Source: Microbacterium sp. zg-B185 (GTDB lineage Bacteria; Actinomycetota; Actinomycetes; Actinomycetales; Microbacteriaceae). From it: a stretch of 64,000 nucleotides of DNA. The first letter of the stretch is position 1, and every line of letters begins with the position of its first letter. This document shows, piece after piece, positions 26,830 through 35,385 of this stretch. Location: the NCBI RefSeq assembly GCF_030246885.1, contig NZ_CP126739.1, positions 3,348,001 through 3,412,000 on the forward strand, in the 5' to 3' direction. The notes below the pieces were generated by a model. The model saw only the letters and a list, made by a program, of their open reading frames with translations, searched no databases and was not told the DNA's origin. Made by a program: the position numbers and the translations under genes.

Positions 26830-26870
26830 CCAATCGTCAATCATTGACATTCTCAATGATCGACGATTGG
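26830..26870. promoter_or_regulatory. MarR/CouR-type operator
   Basis: Arms of 18 bases (26830-26847 starting CCAATCGTC, and 26853-26870 ending GACGATTGG) with one mismatch surround a five-base spacer. The site lies between the MarR gene and the SDR gene and would cover both promoters. Confidence 0.75.
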
Positions 26871-26896
26871 ATGGGCGTAGTCACAAAGGAGTTCGC

Positions 26897-27838
26897 ATGT
26901 CTCTGCACGCCGCCCCCCTCGCGGGCAAGGTCGCCATCGTCACCGGATCCGGTCGGGGCCTCGGCTTCGCCTACGCCGCGGAGCTCGCCCGGCAGGGCGC
27001 GTCCGTCGTGATCAACGATGTGGATGCCGCCACCGCCGATGCCGCTGTCGCCGCCATCGTCGCGGACGGCGGCAAGGCCGTCGCGGTCATCGCCCCGGTC
27101 GGACCCACCGAGACCGCGCAGCAGCTGGTGGCCGCCGCCGTTGAGAGCTTCGGTCGGCTCGACATCCTCGTCACCAACGCCGGCGTGCTGCGCGATACCG
27201 TGCTCTGGAAGATGAGCGACGACGACTTCGACACGGTCATCAACGTGCACCTCCGCGGCACATTCACCTGCACGCGCGAAGCGGTGACGTACATGCGCGA
27301 TAACGGCATCCGCGGCCGCATCATCGCGATCGGCTCACCTACGGGCCAGCGCGGCAACTTCGGCCAGACCAACTACGCGGCCGCCAAGGCCGGCATCGTC
27401 GGGATGGTGCGCACCTGGGCGCTCGAGCTCAAGCGTGCCGGCATCACCGCGAACGCGGTCATCCCGGTAGCCGCCACCGCGATGACCGCCACGGTGCCCT
27501 ACTTCGCCGCGGCCGTCGAAGCCGACGCCAAGGGCGAGGCGATGCCCGCGTTCTTCCGTCACGACCTGGGCTTCGGAACGTCCGACGACGTCGCAGGCCT
27601 CATCGCCTATCTCGCATCGGATGCCGCGGCCGACGTCACCGGCCAGGCCATCGGCGTCGGCGGCGACCGGCTCCAGCTGTGGTCGCACCCGGAGCCGGTC
27701 GTCACGGCATACCGGGACGGCGGCTGGACCTATGACGCGCTCCAGGAGTCCTTCGCCGGGGAACTCGGCGGGGCACTGGAAACGGTCGGCGAACAGTTCC
27801 CGCCGCTGCCCGCCGACCTGCAGCGCCCCCCGGCGTAG
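26897..27838 (+). CDS. couN: SDR 3-hydroxyacyl-CoA dehydrogenase of hydroxycinnamate degradation
   Basis: A 313-residue short-chain dehydrogenase. The N-terminal cofactor motif is VTGSGRGLGFAYA (T-G-x3-G-x-G), and the active site is Ser in IAIGSPTGQ with YAAAK. It is about 60 residues longer than a simple SDR; the tail resembles the dehydrogenase unit of peroxisomal multifunctional enzyme 2, which is specific for (3R)-hydroxyacyl-CoA. That fits the MaoC hydratase encoded next door. It would oxidise the hydroxyphenyl-3-hydroxypropionyl-CoA to the beta-keto form. AAAGGAG precedes ATG 26897. It heads the operon controlled by the divergent MarR. Confidence 0.78.
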   Translation: MSLHAAPLAGKVAIVTGSGRGLGFAYAAELARQGASVVINDVDAATADAAVAAIVADGGKAVAVIAPVGPTETAQQLVAAAVESFGRLDILVTNAGVLRDTVLWKMSDDDFDTVINVHLRGTFTCTREAVTYMRDNGIRGRIIAIGSPTGQRGNFGQTNYAAAKAGIVGMVRTWALELKRAGITANAVIPVAATAMTATVPYFAAAVEADAKGEAMPAFFRHDLGFGTSDDVAGLIAYLASDAAADVTGQAIGVGGDRLQLWSHPEPVVTAYRDGGWTYDALQESFAGELGGALETVGEQFPPLPADLQRPPA

Positions 27839-27847
27839 GGGGGCGTC

Positions 27848-28765
27848 ATGACGCGCTACGAGCCTGCGATCGACGTCGACGCGCTGACCGCGATCGACGT
27901 CCATGTGCACATCGAGATCGGTGCGCACGGTCACGCGTCGCTGCCGCCTGCGCTGGTGGAAGCCGCGTCGAAGTACTTCAGCACCGACGGCCCCCGGCCG
28001 GACCTGGACAGCGTCGCGGCGTATTACCGCGACCGGAAGATGGCCGCGGTCGTCTTCACCGTCGATGCGACGACCCGTCTCGGGCACTCGCCGATCTCGA
28101 GCACCGATATCGCGGAGGGGGCCGCGCGCAACAACGACGTGCTGATCCCGTTCGGCTCCGTCGATCCGCTCCAGGGAGCCGCCGCGGTCGCCGCGGCACG
28201 GCGCCTGGTGGAGGAGAACGGGGTTCGGGGCTTCAAATTCCACCCGACCGTGCAGGGCTTCGACCCGAGCGACGAGCAGCATTACCCGCTGTATGCGGCC
28301 ATCCAGGAGCTCGGAGCGGTGGCGTTGTTCCACACCGGCCAGACCGGGATCGGCGCGGGCATGCCGGGCGGGTACGGGTTGAAGCTGGGACTGTCCAACC
28401 CCATCCTGCTGGACCCGATCGCGGCGGATTTCCCCGAGCTGCAGATCATCATGGCCCATCCGTCGGTGCCGTGGCAGGACGAGGCCATCTCGGTGGCAAC
28501 GCACAAGCACAACACGTGGATCGACCTGTCCGGGTGGAGCCCCAAGTACTTCCCGGAGTCGCTGGTGCGCGCCGCCAACTCGTTCCTCAAGAGCCGCGTG
28601 CTGTTCGGATCCGACTTCCCTATGCTGACTCCGGATCGCTGGATCGGCGACGCCGGAAAGACCGCACTGAAGCCCGAAGTGATGCCCGGGATCATGCGCG
28701 ACAACGCCGCACGACTGCTGGGCCTGCACAGCGAGACGAAACGCCCGACCAAGGAGCACCCATGA
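27848..28765 (+). CDS. couO: Amidohydrolase-2 family beta-ketoacyl-CoA hydrolase (CouO/PhdC-like)
   Basis: A 305-residue ACMSD-type amidohydrolase barrel. Metal-binding positions are visible in DVHVH near residue 18, FHTG, MAHPS and FGSDFP. In the actinobacterial coumarate pathway an enzyme of this family cleaves 4-hydroxyphenyl-beta-ketoacyl-CoA to 4-hydroxybenzoate and acetyl-CoA. The surrounding SDR, hydratase, ligase and MarR genes match that pathway, so I assign the role by family plus context. It starts ten bases after the SDR gene and overlaps the hydratase start by ATGA. Confidence 0.8.
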   Translation: MTRYEPAIDVDALTAIDVHVHIEIGAHGHASLPPALVEAASKYFSTDGPRPDLDSVAAYYRDRKMAAVVFTVDATTRLGHSPISSTDIAEGAARNNDVLIPFGSVDPLQGAAAVAAARRLVEENGVRGFKFHPTVQGFDPSDEQHYPLYAAIQELGAVALFHTGQTGIGAGMPGGYGLKLGLSNPILLDPIAADFPELQIIMAHPSVPWQDEAISVATHKHNTWIDLSGWSPKYFPESLVRAANSFLKSRVLFGSDFPMLTPDRWIGDAGKTALKPEVMPGIMRDNAARLLGLHSETKRPTKEHP

Positions 28766-29214
28766 CCACCTCCATCGCATACGCCGATGTCGCCGGCCTC
28801 GCCGGCACCGATCTCGGTTTCACCGACTGGCTGGAGATGACCCAGGAGCGCGTGAACACGTTCGCCGATGCCACCGGCGACCACCAGTGGATCCACGTCG
28901 ACCCGGAACGCGCGAAGAGCGGGCCGTTCGGCGCGCCCATCGCGCACGGCTTCCTGACCCTCTCCCTCGCGGTCACCTTCTGGACCGAGCTGCTGGATGT
29001 GGACGGCGTGACGACGAAGGTCAACTACGGACTGGACAAGGTGCGCTTCGTCTCTCCCGTCCCGGTGGGTGCGCGCGTGCGCATGGGCGCGGTCATCGCC
29101 GAGGTCACCGAGATCGCCGGCGGCTACCAGCTGACCGTCGATCAGACCATCGAGATCGATGGCGCCGCCAAGCCGGCCGTCGTGGCCCGCGGCCTCTACC
29201 GCTTCTACGGGTAG
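28762..29214 (+). CDS. MaoC-like hydroxycinnamoyl-CoA hydratase
   Basis: A 150-residue hot-dog-fold protein with the complete (R)-hydratase signature ATGDHQWIHVDPERA followed by FGAPIAHG, including the Asp and His dyad. It should add water to the side-chain double bond of p-coumaroyl-, feruloyl- or sinapoyl-CoA. The equivalent step elsewhere is often assigned to a crotonase-fold enzyme, so the MaoC fold here is a variation. It is paired with an SDR of the (3R)-specific type. AAGGAG sits before ATG 28762, which overlaps the couO stop. Confidence 0.82.
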   Translation: MTTSIAYADVAGLAGTDLGFTDWLEMTQERVNTFADATGDHQWIHVDPERAKSGPFGAPIAHGFLTLSLAVTFWTELLDVDGVTTKVNYGLDKVRFVSPVPVGARVRMGAVIAEVTEIAGGYQLTVDQTIEIDGAAKPAVVARGLYRFYG

Positions 29215-29269
29215 CCGGCCCCGGCATCGCGCCGACGCCCACCGTTCCGACTCGACGAAGAGACACCCG

Positions 29270-30778
29270 ATGCACAATCAAGGACTGGGCGCCTGGATGG
29301 CCAAGCGACGCCTCAAGACGCCCGACAAACCCGCGCTGATCCACGGGGAGGGCGAGTCGGTCAGCTACCGGCAGCTCGCCGACGGCACCGACCGCGTCTC
29401 GGCACTGCTGTGGCACCGCGGGGTGCGCAAGGGCGATCGGGTCGCGTTCATCGGCGAGAACAGCCCGGAGTTCGTCCAGGTGCTGTTCGGGACCGCTCAG
29501 CTCGGAGCCGTGTTCGTCCCCGTCAACACCAGGCTCGCGCCGCCCGAGATCGCCCATGTGCTCACCGACTCCGGCGCACGTGTACTGATCCACGGTCCGG
29601 AGTTCGCCGGCCGCGTCGCCGACGGCGTCGCGACGGCGGGGATCCCCCACGTCATCGTGACCGGCGACGGCGGGCTGAACGACCTGCTGGCCGCTACGCC
29701 GGGCGGCCACGTCGATGCCGACGTGGCGCTGGATGACCCGGCTGCGATCCTGTACACCTCGGGAACGACCGGCAAGGCGAAGGGCGCCGTGCTGACGCAC
29801 CAGAACCTGACCTCGGTCGCGCTGAACTGTCTCGTCGACTACGACATCGTCTCCACCGACGTCGCACTGATGATCTCGCCGCTCTTCCACGCGGCATCCT
29901 TGGGGATGGGCGCGCTGCCGGTGATCCTCAAGGGCGCCACCATGGTGCTGGAGAAGGGGTTCGAGGCCGGCCGGGCGCTGGAGCTGATCGAGCACCATGG
30001 GGTGACGATGCTGAGCGGCGTGCCGACGACCTTCCAGCTGCTTGCCGATCATCCTCGCTGGGGGGAGACGGATCTGAGCACACTGCAGAAGCTCACCTGC
30101 GGGGGGTCGGCCGTGCCCACGCGCATCCTGAACGCCTACGAACAGCGCGGCCTGTCGTTCTCGCAGGGCTACGGCATGACCGAGACATCCCCGGGCGCGA
30201 CCTCGCTGGCGCCGGACAAGACGAGGTCCAAGCAGGGCAGCGTCGGTCTTCCGCATTTCTTCACGGATGTCCGGATCGTCGACGGCAACGGAGCGATGGT
30301 GCCGCGCGGCACCGTGGGCGAGATCGAGGTGACCGGCCCCAATGTGTTCGCCGGCTACCTCAACCTTCCCGCTGAGACCGCCGCGGCGTTCTCGCCGGAC
30401 GGGTGGTTCCGCTCCGGCGACATGGGGTATCTGGACCCGGATGGCTACCTGTTCATCGCGGACCGGCTGAAGGACATGATCATCTCCGGCGGCGAGAACA
30501 TCTACCCCGCCGAGATCGAGAACCTGATCAACGACATCGACGGAGTCACCGGGGTCGCCGTCATCGGCGTGTCCGACGACGCGTGGGGCGAGGTGCCGCT
30601 GGCTGTCCTCACGGTGCGCGGCGGAGCGGCGGTCTCGGTGCACGATGTGCGTGCTCACCTGGACGGAAAGCTCGCTCGCTACAAGATCCCCAAGAGGGTC
30701 ATCGTCACGGACGAGCTCCCGCGGACCGCGTCCGGGAAGGTGCGGAAGGCCGATCTCCGGGCACGCTTCGGGGGCTGA
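29270..30778 (+). CDS. couL: Hydroxycinnamate-CoA ligase (ANL superfamily)
   Basis: A 502-residue adenylate-forming CoA ligase. The P-loop-like motif is YTSGTTGKAKGAVLTHQ, the adenylate site is GYGMTETSPG, and the hinge and C-terminal lysine regions are DRLKDMIISGGENIYP and PRTASGKVRK. Activation of p-coumarate, ferulate or related acids to CoA esters is inferred from the operon. The first Met with good family alignment is ATG 29270 (MHNQGLGAW). The 3' end overlaps the convergent PaaX-like gene by 74 bases. Confidence 0.83.
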   Translation: MHNQGLGAWMAKRRLKTPDKPALIHGEGESVSYRQLADGTDRVSALLWHRGVRKGDRVAFIGENSPEFVQVLFGTAQLGAVFVPVNTRLAPPEIAHVLTDSGARVLIHGPEFAGRVADGVATAGIPHVIVTGDGGLNDLLAATPGGHVDADVALDDPAAILYTSGTTGKAKGAVLTHQNLTSVALNCLVDYDIVSTDVALMISPLFHAASLGMGALPVILKGATMVLEKGFEAGRALELIEHHGVTMLSGVPTTFQLLADHPRWGETDLSTLQKLTCGGSAVPTRILNAYEQRGLSFSQGYGMTETSPGATSLAPDKTRSKQGSVGLPHFFTDVRIVDGNGAMVPRGTVGEIEVTGPNVFAGYLNLPAETAAAFSPDGWFRSGDMGYLDPDGYLFIADRLKDMIISGGENIYPAEIENLINDIDGVTGVAVIGVSDDAWGEVPLAVLTVRGGAAVSVHDVRAHLDGKLARYKIPKRVIVTDELPRTASGKVRKADLRARFGG

Positions 30779-31637
30779 TCTCGGACGTGGCGGCGATCGC
30801 GGTGAATTGCGCGTCGGATGCCGGGTCCAGTCGTGCGCGCCACGACCAGAAGACCTCGTAGGACCGGTCTGACGGCCACTGCGGACCGAGGAAGTCGCGG
30901 GGAAGGCGAGGGTCCGCGCGCAGCAGCGCCAGCCAATCGGCCACCAGCATGGTCCGCGCGGCCAGTGCCCCACCCGCATCGGCATCGGCATCGGCATCGG
31001 CGGACGGCGCCGACCAGGCCTCGATGAACGCGGTGTGCGCGGTGCTGATGCTGTCCAGATCCCAGGCGTCCCGCACGCTGTCGGCGATCGGGAATCCCTC
31101 GAGCTCGCGTGCGTGGAACCCGGCCACCGCGCCGCCCGGAAGGTCCGCGCGCAGCGGCGCGAGCGCCGCCCCGAGATCGACCTCCCCCGGGGCGACCCAC
31201 AGTCCGTCCCGCAGGGGGGCGAACCCCTCCCAGGTCAGTGCAGAGCGCAGCCGGTGCCGGAGCGTGCGCTGGTTCTCCGGGACGCTGAAGGTGACCAGCG
31301 TCCAGCCCTCTCCCTGCGGGGCGAAGGGGGACGGTCCGCGCACGCGCTGCACCGCCTCGCGCAGCACGGCGCTTCCGTCTCCGGTCAGGGAGAACGCGAT
31401 CTCCCGCCCGCGCCGCTCGCGGGCGAGCATCCCGCGTCGAACCATGCGATCGAGCGTGGCCCGCGTGGCCGGCGCCGCCACCCCGGCGCCTTCCAGCACG
31501 TCGATCAGGGCGCTGGCGCGCAGCGGCGGAACGTCCTGGTCGACGACGAACTCGCCGAAGAACGCCAGCAGCAGTTGCTTGGGCTGTCTGCTGCGCAGGC
31601 TGCGTCCCCGTTCGGCGGGATCCGGATCGAAGATCAC
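30705..31637 (-). CDS. PaaX-family transcriptional regulator
   Basis: A 310-residue PaaX-type regulator. The N-terminal winged helix spans LRASALIDVLEGAGV to MVRRGMLARERRGR, and the PaaX middle domain contains WTLVTFSVPENQRTLRHRLR. PaaX represses phenylacetate genes by sensing the CoA ester. Here it is the last gene of an SsuABC-type importer operon and overlaps the ATPase start by ATGA. A run of Asp-Ala repeats encoded by a hexamer repeat lies near residue 213. The last 25 residues are read antisense to the end of couL. Its ligand is unknown. Confidence 0.82.
   Translation of the reverse strand: MIFDPDPAERGRSLRSRQPKQLLLAFFGEFVVDQDVPPLRASALIDVLEGAGVAAPATRATLDRMVRRGMLARERRGREIAFSLTGDGSAVLREAVQRVRGPSPFAPQGEGWTLVTFSVPENQRTLRHRLRSALTWEGFAPLRDGLWVAPGEVDLGAALAPLRADLPGGAVAGFHARELEGFPIADSVRDAWDLDSISTAHTAFIEAWSAPSADADADADAGGALAARTMLVADWLALLRADPRLPRDFLGPQWPSDRSYEVFWSWRARLDPASDAQFTAIAATSEISPRSVPGDRPSAPSRTRSAGARP
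30976..30999. repeat. Hexamer repeat (GCATCG)4 inside the PaaX-like gene
   Basis: Four perfect tandem copies of GCATCG encode an Asp-Ala repeat on the minus strand. Such repeats vary in copy number by slippage without breaking the frame. Confidence 0.8.
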
Positions 31638-32434
31638 GCTGCCGGCCGCACGGCCTCGCCGCGCTTCGCCCGCTGGATCTGCTCGTACACGTGGGTGCGC
31701 AGCTCGGTGAACCGCGGCAGCGCGCGGGTGGTGATCTGATCCCGCTCCGCAGCCAGGTCGATGGCGAGATCCTCCTGCACCCAGGTCGGCGATTTGGACA
31801 GGACCACCACCCGCTCCCCCAGGTACACCGATTCGTCGATGTCATGCGTGACGAACAGGATGGACATCCCTCGCTCGCGGTGAAGCGTCCGCACGAGGTC
31901 CTCCAGATCTGCGCGCGTCTGGGCGTCCACAGCAGCGAACGGCTCGTCCATGATCAGCACCTCGGGCTGGTACGCCACCGCGCGCGCGATGGCGACGCGC
32001 TGCTGCATCCCGCCCGACAGCTGCCAGGGGTAGCTCTTGGCGGCGTGGTCGAGCCCGACGGCGGTGAGAGCGTCGTCGATGAGGCGATCCCGGTCTGCAC
32101 GCGAGAGTTTCTTGTGCTTGAGCGGCAGCTCGACGTTGCCGCTCACTGTCAGCCACGGATACAGGCTGCGCCCGTACTCCTGGAAAACAAGCGCCATCTT
32201 GTCGGGCGGGGTCGTCACCGTCTTGCCGTCGAGCTGGACGATGCCCGAGGTCGGCTTGAGCAGCCCGGCGATGCACTTCAGAAGCGTCGTCTTGCCGCAC
32301 CCGGACGGACCGACGATGCACACCAGCTCACCGGCGGCCATGCGGAAGCTGATGTCTCCGATCGCCTCGACGTTTCCCGTCGAGGACTCGTAGACCTTGC
32401 GCAGGTTCTGGACGTTCAACAGCGTGTCAGGCAC
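31634..32434 (-). CDS. SsuB/TauB-type ABC importer ATPase
   Basis: A 266-residue ATPase of the nitrate/sulfonate/taurine group. Walker A is GPSGCGKTT, the signature LSGGMQQRVAIARA, and Walker B VLIMDEPFAAVD. The group-specific VFQEYGRSLYPWLTV Q-loop is typical for SsuB/TauB relatives. The start is GTG 32434, overlapping the upstream permease by eight bases. It works with two permeases and the lipoprotein encoded upstream. Importers of this group beside aromatic genes take up aromatic acids or thiamine precursors. Confidence 0.9.
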   Translation of the reverse strand: MPDTLLNVQNLRKVYESSTGNVEAIGDISFRMAAGELVCIVGPSGCGKTTLLKCIAGLLKPTSGIVQLDGKTVTTPPDKMALVFQEYGRSLYPWLTVSGNVELPLKHKKLSRADRDRLIDDALTAVGLDHAAKSYPWQLSGGMQQRVAIARAVAYQPEVLIMDEPFAAVDAQTRADLEDLVRTLHRERGMSILFVTHDIDESVYLGERVVVLSKSPTWVQEDLAIDLAAERDQITTRALPRFTELRTHVYEQIQRAKRGEAVRPAA

Positions 32435-33251
32435 GCTCCACCTCCTTGATTCCGTGGTACCAGCGCAGCACGCGGCGCTCGACGAATCCGAAGATCGTCG
32501 CGAGAAGCACTCCGATGAGCCCGAGCAGCAGGATGCCGCTCCACATCTCGGCGATGAGGTAGTTGCGCTGGAAGTAGACGATCTGGAATCCGAGACCAGA
32601 CGACGCGTAGCCGAGCTCGGAGATGACCATGAGGATGAGGGCGATCGACAGCGACTGCCGCACCCCCGCCATGATCCGCGGGCTGGCCGCGGGAAGTACC
32701 AGATAGCGGAGGCGCTCGGACGAAGTCACCGCGAACGATCGTGCCGTCTCGGTCATGACCGAGTCCGTCGAGCGCACGCCCTCGATCGTGTTCAGCAGGA
32801 TCGGCCACACCGACCCGAGGACGATCACCACGACTTTCATGGCATCGGTCGGGCCCATCAGCACGACCGCGATCGGAAGCAGCACCGGCGGCGGAACCGC
32901 GCGGAAGAACTCCAGCATCGGCTCGAGCAGGTCGCGCAGCCAGCGGTTCAGACCGATCAGCGTGCCGGCTGCGATGCCGACCGCGATCGACAAGACGATG
33001 CCGATCCCCAGACGCGCCAGGCTCGGCAGCACGTCGGTGACGAACGCCGGGCCGATCCAGGTGTCGACGAACGCCGCGATGAGCTCGGCAGGAGACGGGA
33101 AGAATTTCGCGGGGGCGATCGTGGCCCAGATGCCCCAGATCACCACGAGGGCGACGGGCAGGCCGATCGCATAGATGGTGCTCTCGCCGATCTTCGCCCA
33201 CACTCGTGAGGGGCGTCGGGGCGTGACGACCGTGCTCGTGTAGAGGGTCAC
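32427..33251 (-). CDS. SsuC/TauC-type ABC importer permease 1
   Basis: A 274-residue permease with about six membrane segments. The cytoplasmic loop that contacts the ATPase is present as a stretch around ETARSFAVTSSERLRYLVLP, the EAA motif. The GTG 33251 overlaps the stop of the second permease (GTGA). Having two different permease genes, rather than one homodimeric permease, is unusual for SsuABC systems but typical of some aromatic and pyrimidine-precursor importers. Confidence 0.88.
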   Translation of the reverse strand: MTLYTSTVVTPRRPSRVWAKIGESTIYAIGLPVALVVIWGIWATIAPAKFFPSPAELIAAFVDTWIGPAFVTDVLPSLARLGIGIVLSIAVGIAAGTLIGLNRWLRDLLEPMLEFFRAVPPPVLLPIAVVLMGPTDAMKVVVIVLGSVWPILLNTIEGVRSTDSVMTETARSFAVTSSERLRYLVLPAASPRIMAGVRQSLSIALILMVISELGYASSGLGFQIVYFQRNYLIAEMWSGILLLGLIGVLLATIFGFVERRVLRWYHGIKEVERA

Positions 33252-34105
33252 AGCACGTCCTCCCCTCGTACCGACTGATGCCATGAGAGCGTCCTGCGCT
33301 CGATCGCGCGGAAGACGAGGTTGATGAGAAGGCCGAGCAGCCCGGTGACGATGACCAGTGCGTACACCGCCGGCCAATTGCCCGCGGACTGCGCGAACAC
33401 GATCTCACGCCCGAGCCCGGGGTTTCCGATGAACATCTCCGCCGTGATCGCGAGGATCAGCGCCACGGCAGCGGCCAGTCGCACGCCGGTCATGAGATAC
33501 GGGAGCGCTGTGGGGAAGACGAGATTGACGATCCGCGACCCTCGCGACAACCCGAAGCTGCGGGCCGTGTCGCGCGCGACGGCATCCACGTCCGCGACGC
33601 CGTACAGCACCTGGATGAACACCTGCCAGAAGCTCGCGTAGACGATGATCAGCAGCGCCGACTGGATCTGGTAGCCGAACAGAAGCACCGCGAGCGGGAT
33701 GAGCGCCACCGACGGGATCGGCCGGAGGAATTCCACAGTCGTGTGGGTCGCCCGGCGCAGGAACGGCACGAGCCCGATGATCGTGCCGAGCACCACGGCG
33801 AGCACCGTGGCCATGAGCAGACCGATGCCCCACTTCGTGAGCGTGCGGCCGACGTTTCGCCAGAACTCCAGATCGCGCACGTCCTGGCCGAGCTGCGCGA
33901 GCGTCTCGGTCGCGGTCGGGAAGTAGCGCGGGTCGACGATGCCCAGCGAGGGCAGCAGCTGCCACGTCACGAGGAACCCGACGATGCCGGCGGTGCCCAG
34001 TGCGATCTTCCGCGCGGATCGGGTGCGGCGGCCGCGGCGGAACCGCCGCGCATCCTGAACGGTCTGCGTCTGCACGGGCGCCCCCGTCGTACCGTCGGTG
34101 TGCAT
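33248..34105 (-). CDS. SsuC/TauC-type ABC importer permease 2
   Basis: A 285-residue permease of the same family as its downstream neighbour. The polar N-terminus of about 40 residues is followed by IALGTAGIVGFLVTWQLLP as first membrane segment, and the EAA-like loop is DTARSFGLSRGSRIVNLVFP. The start ATG 34105 follows AAGAGAG. A strong hairpin (34122-34170) lies between it and the binding-protein gene, which may lower permease relative to binding-protein expression. Confidence 0.88.
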   Translation of the reverse strand: MHTDGTTGAPVQTQTVQDARRFRRGRRTRSARKIALGTAGIVGFLVTWQLLPSLGIVDPRYFPTATETLAQLGQDVRDLEFWRNVGRTLTKWGIGLLMATVLAVVLGTIIGLVPFLRRATHTTVEFLRPIPSVALIPLAVLLFGYQIQSALLIIVYASFWQVFIQVLYGVADVDAVARDTARSFGLSRGSRIVNLVFPTALPYLMTGVRLAAAVALILAITAEMFIGNPGLGREIVFAQSAGNWPAVYALVIVTGLLGLLINLVFRAIERRTLSWHQSVRGEDVL

Positions 34106-34121
34106 GGCTCTCTTCCCGAGG

Positions 34122-34170
34122 GCGAGGAGAGGGCCGGATGCCGCCGGTCGCGGCATCCGGCCCTCCTCGC
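34122..34170. terminator. Intra-operon hairpin after the binding-protein gene
   Basis: Arms of about 20 bases (GCGAGGAG ... GGCCGGATGCCG and complement) with a two-base bulge flank a seven-base loop. There is no T-run, so partial termination or protection of the upstream mRNA is more likely than a full stop. Confidence 0.65.
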
Positions 34171-34176
34171 TGTGCG

Positions 34177-35166
34177 TTACTGCTGCTGGATCATCGATTC
34201 GTAGTCGGGTTCGGCCTCGATGTAGGCGAACTCGACGGCCAGAGCGCCCAGTTCTTCGATGCCGGCATCCGACAGGTCCCACGTGAAGGTCGGCAGTGTG
34301 ATGCCGGCCGCCGCCTCCTCGGGGATCTCGAGGTTCGTCGCTATCGCCGCGCGTACGGCTTCTTCGTTGCTCGAGGCCCAATCGAGCGCCTCTGCCATCG
34401 CCTCTGAGTACGCCGCGACCAGCTCGGGGTCTTCATCGAGGATCGCCTGCGTAGTGATGCTCGTCAGCACGGTGAGTCCCGGGATCGTCGCCTGGTACGG
34501 CTGCACGACCGACACGCCGCCGGCGCCCAGCACGCTGGCGCGGAACGGGTCGGGCGCCCACGCGGCGTCCATGGTGCCCGCCTCGAGCTGAGCCGGCACG
34601 TCCGGGAAGACGACCTCGACGAACTCGATCGACGAGGGGTCGCCGCCGTCGTCCTGCACGGCCTTGCGGATCGTGAGGTCTCCGGCGGCGCCGATCGTGT
34701 TGACCGAGACCTTCTTGCCTGCGAGGTCAGCGGGCCTCGTGATGCCGGAGTCGCCGAGCGCGACGACCGCGTTCACGTCGTCACCCTCTGCGTTGCTGTT
34801 GGCGTAGTTGCCGACGATGACGACGCCGAGATCCTGCTGGTCTGCCCGGATCGGACCGAAGGGCTGGCCGATCGCGAACTGGATGTCGCCGCTCAGGAGA
34901 GCGGGGATGGCGTTCGCCCCGCCCTGTGCGGGGACCACCTCGACCTCGAGGCCGTGCTCCGCGAAGATGCCCTCGTCGATCGCGGCCCACAACGCCCCGG
35001 TCTCGGCGATGGGCAGCGCCGCGACCCGGACGCTGCGGGTTTCGCCCGGCGTCTCGTCGGCGCCCCCCGTGGGTGTGCCGGCGGGCGCGGCACCGGAATC
35101 GGTGCAGCCACTCAGCGCGAGCGCTGCGACGGCGAGCACACCGAGCGTGGCAAGACTCTTCTTCAT
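34177..35166 (-). CDS. SsuA/NMT1-type substrate-binding lipoprotein
   Basis: A 329-residue lipoprotein. The signal peptide ends in the lipobox LSGC (Cys21). The mature domain is the NMT1/SsuA type, with ALWAAIDEGIFAEHGLEVEV (the stretch that follows the first strand) and DLAGKKVSVNTIGAAGDLTI at the hinge. It is the first gene of the importer-PaaX operon. The ligand is unknown; the setting among lignin-derived aromatic genes suggests an aromatic acid. Confidence 0.87.
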   Translation of the reverse strand: MKKSLATLGVLAVAALALSGCTDSGAAPAGTPTGGADETPGETRSVRVAALPIAETGALWAAIDEGIFAEHGLEVEVVPAQGGANAIPALLSGDIQFAIGQPFGPIRADQQDLGVVIVGNYANSNAEGDDVNAVVALGDSGITRPADLAGKKVSVNTIGAAGDLTIRKAVQDDGGDPSSIEFVEVVFPDVPAQLEAGTMDAAWAPDPFRASVLGAGGVSVVQPYQATIPGLTVLTSITTQAILDEDPELVAAYSEAMAEALDWASSNEEAVRAAIATNLEIPEEAAAGITLPTFTWDLSDAGIEELGALAVEFAYIEAEPDYESMIQQQ

Positions 35167-35385
35167 TGACGGGGCCTCTCTCTCAAACCTGGCTGGGCGT
35201 CAAGGAAGCGGTGCACACGGGTGACGAAGGCGTTCCCCGGTGCGAAGTCGTGTCCGCACCGCATCGTGTTGACCGTGCCATCGTGCGCCATCCGACGCCC
35301 ACTGTCAAGGTATCCATGACGGGCGTCAAGAATCGATTGAATATCGAGACCGACGCGGGCGCGCGGCGGCGGGCGAGGAAGCGGC

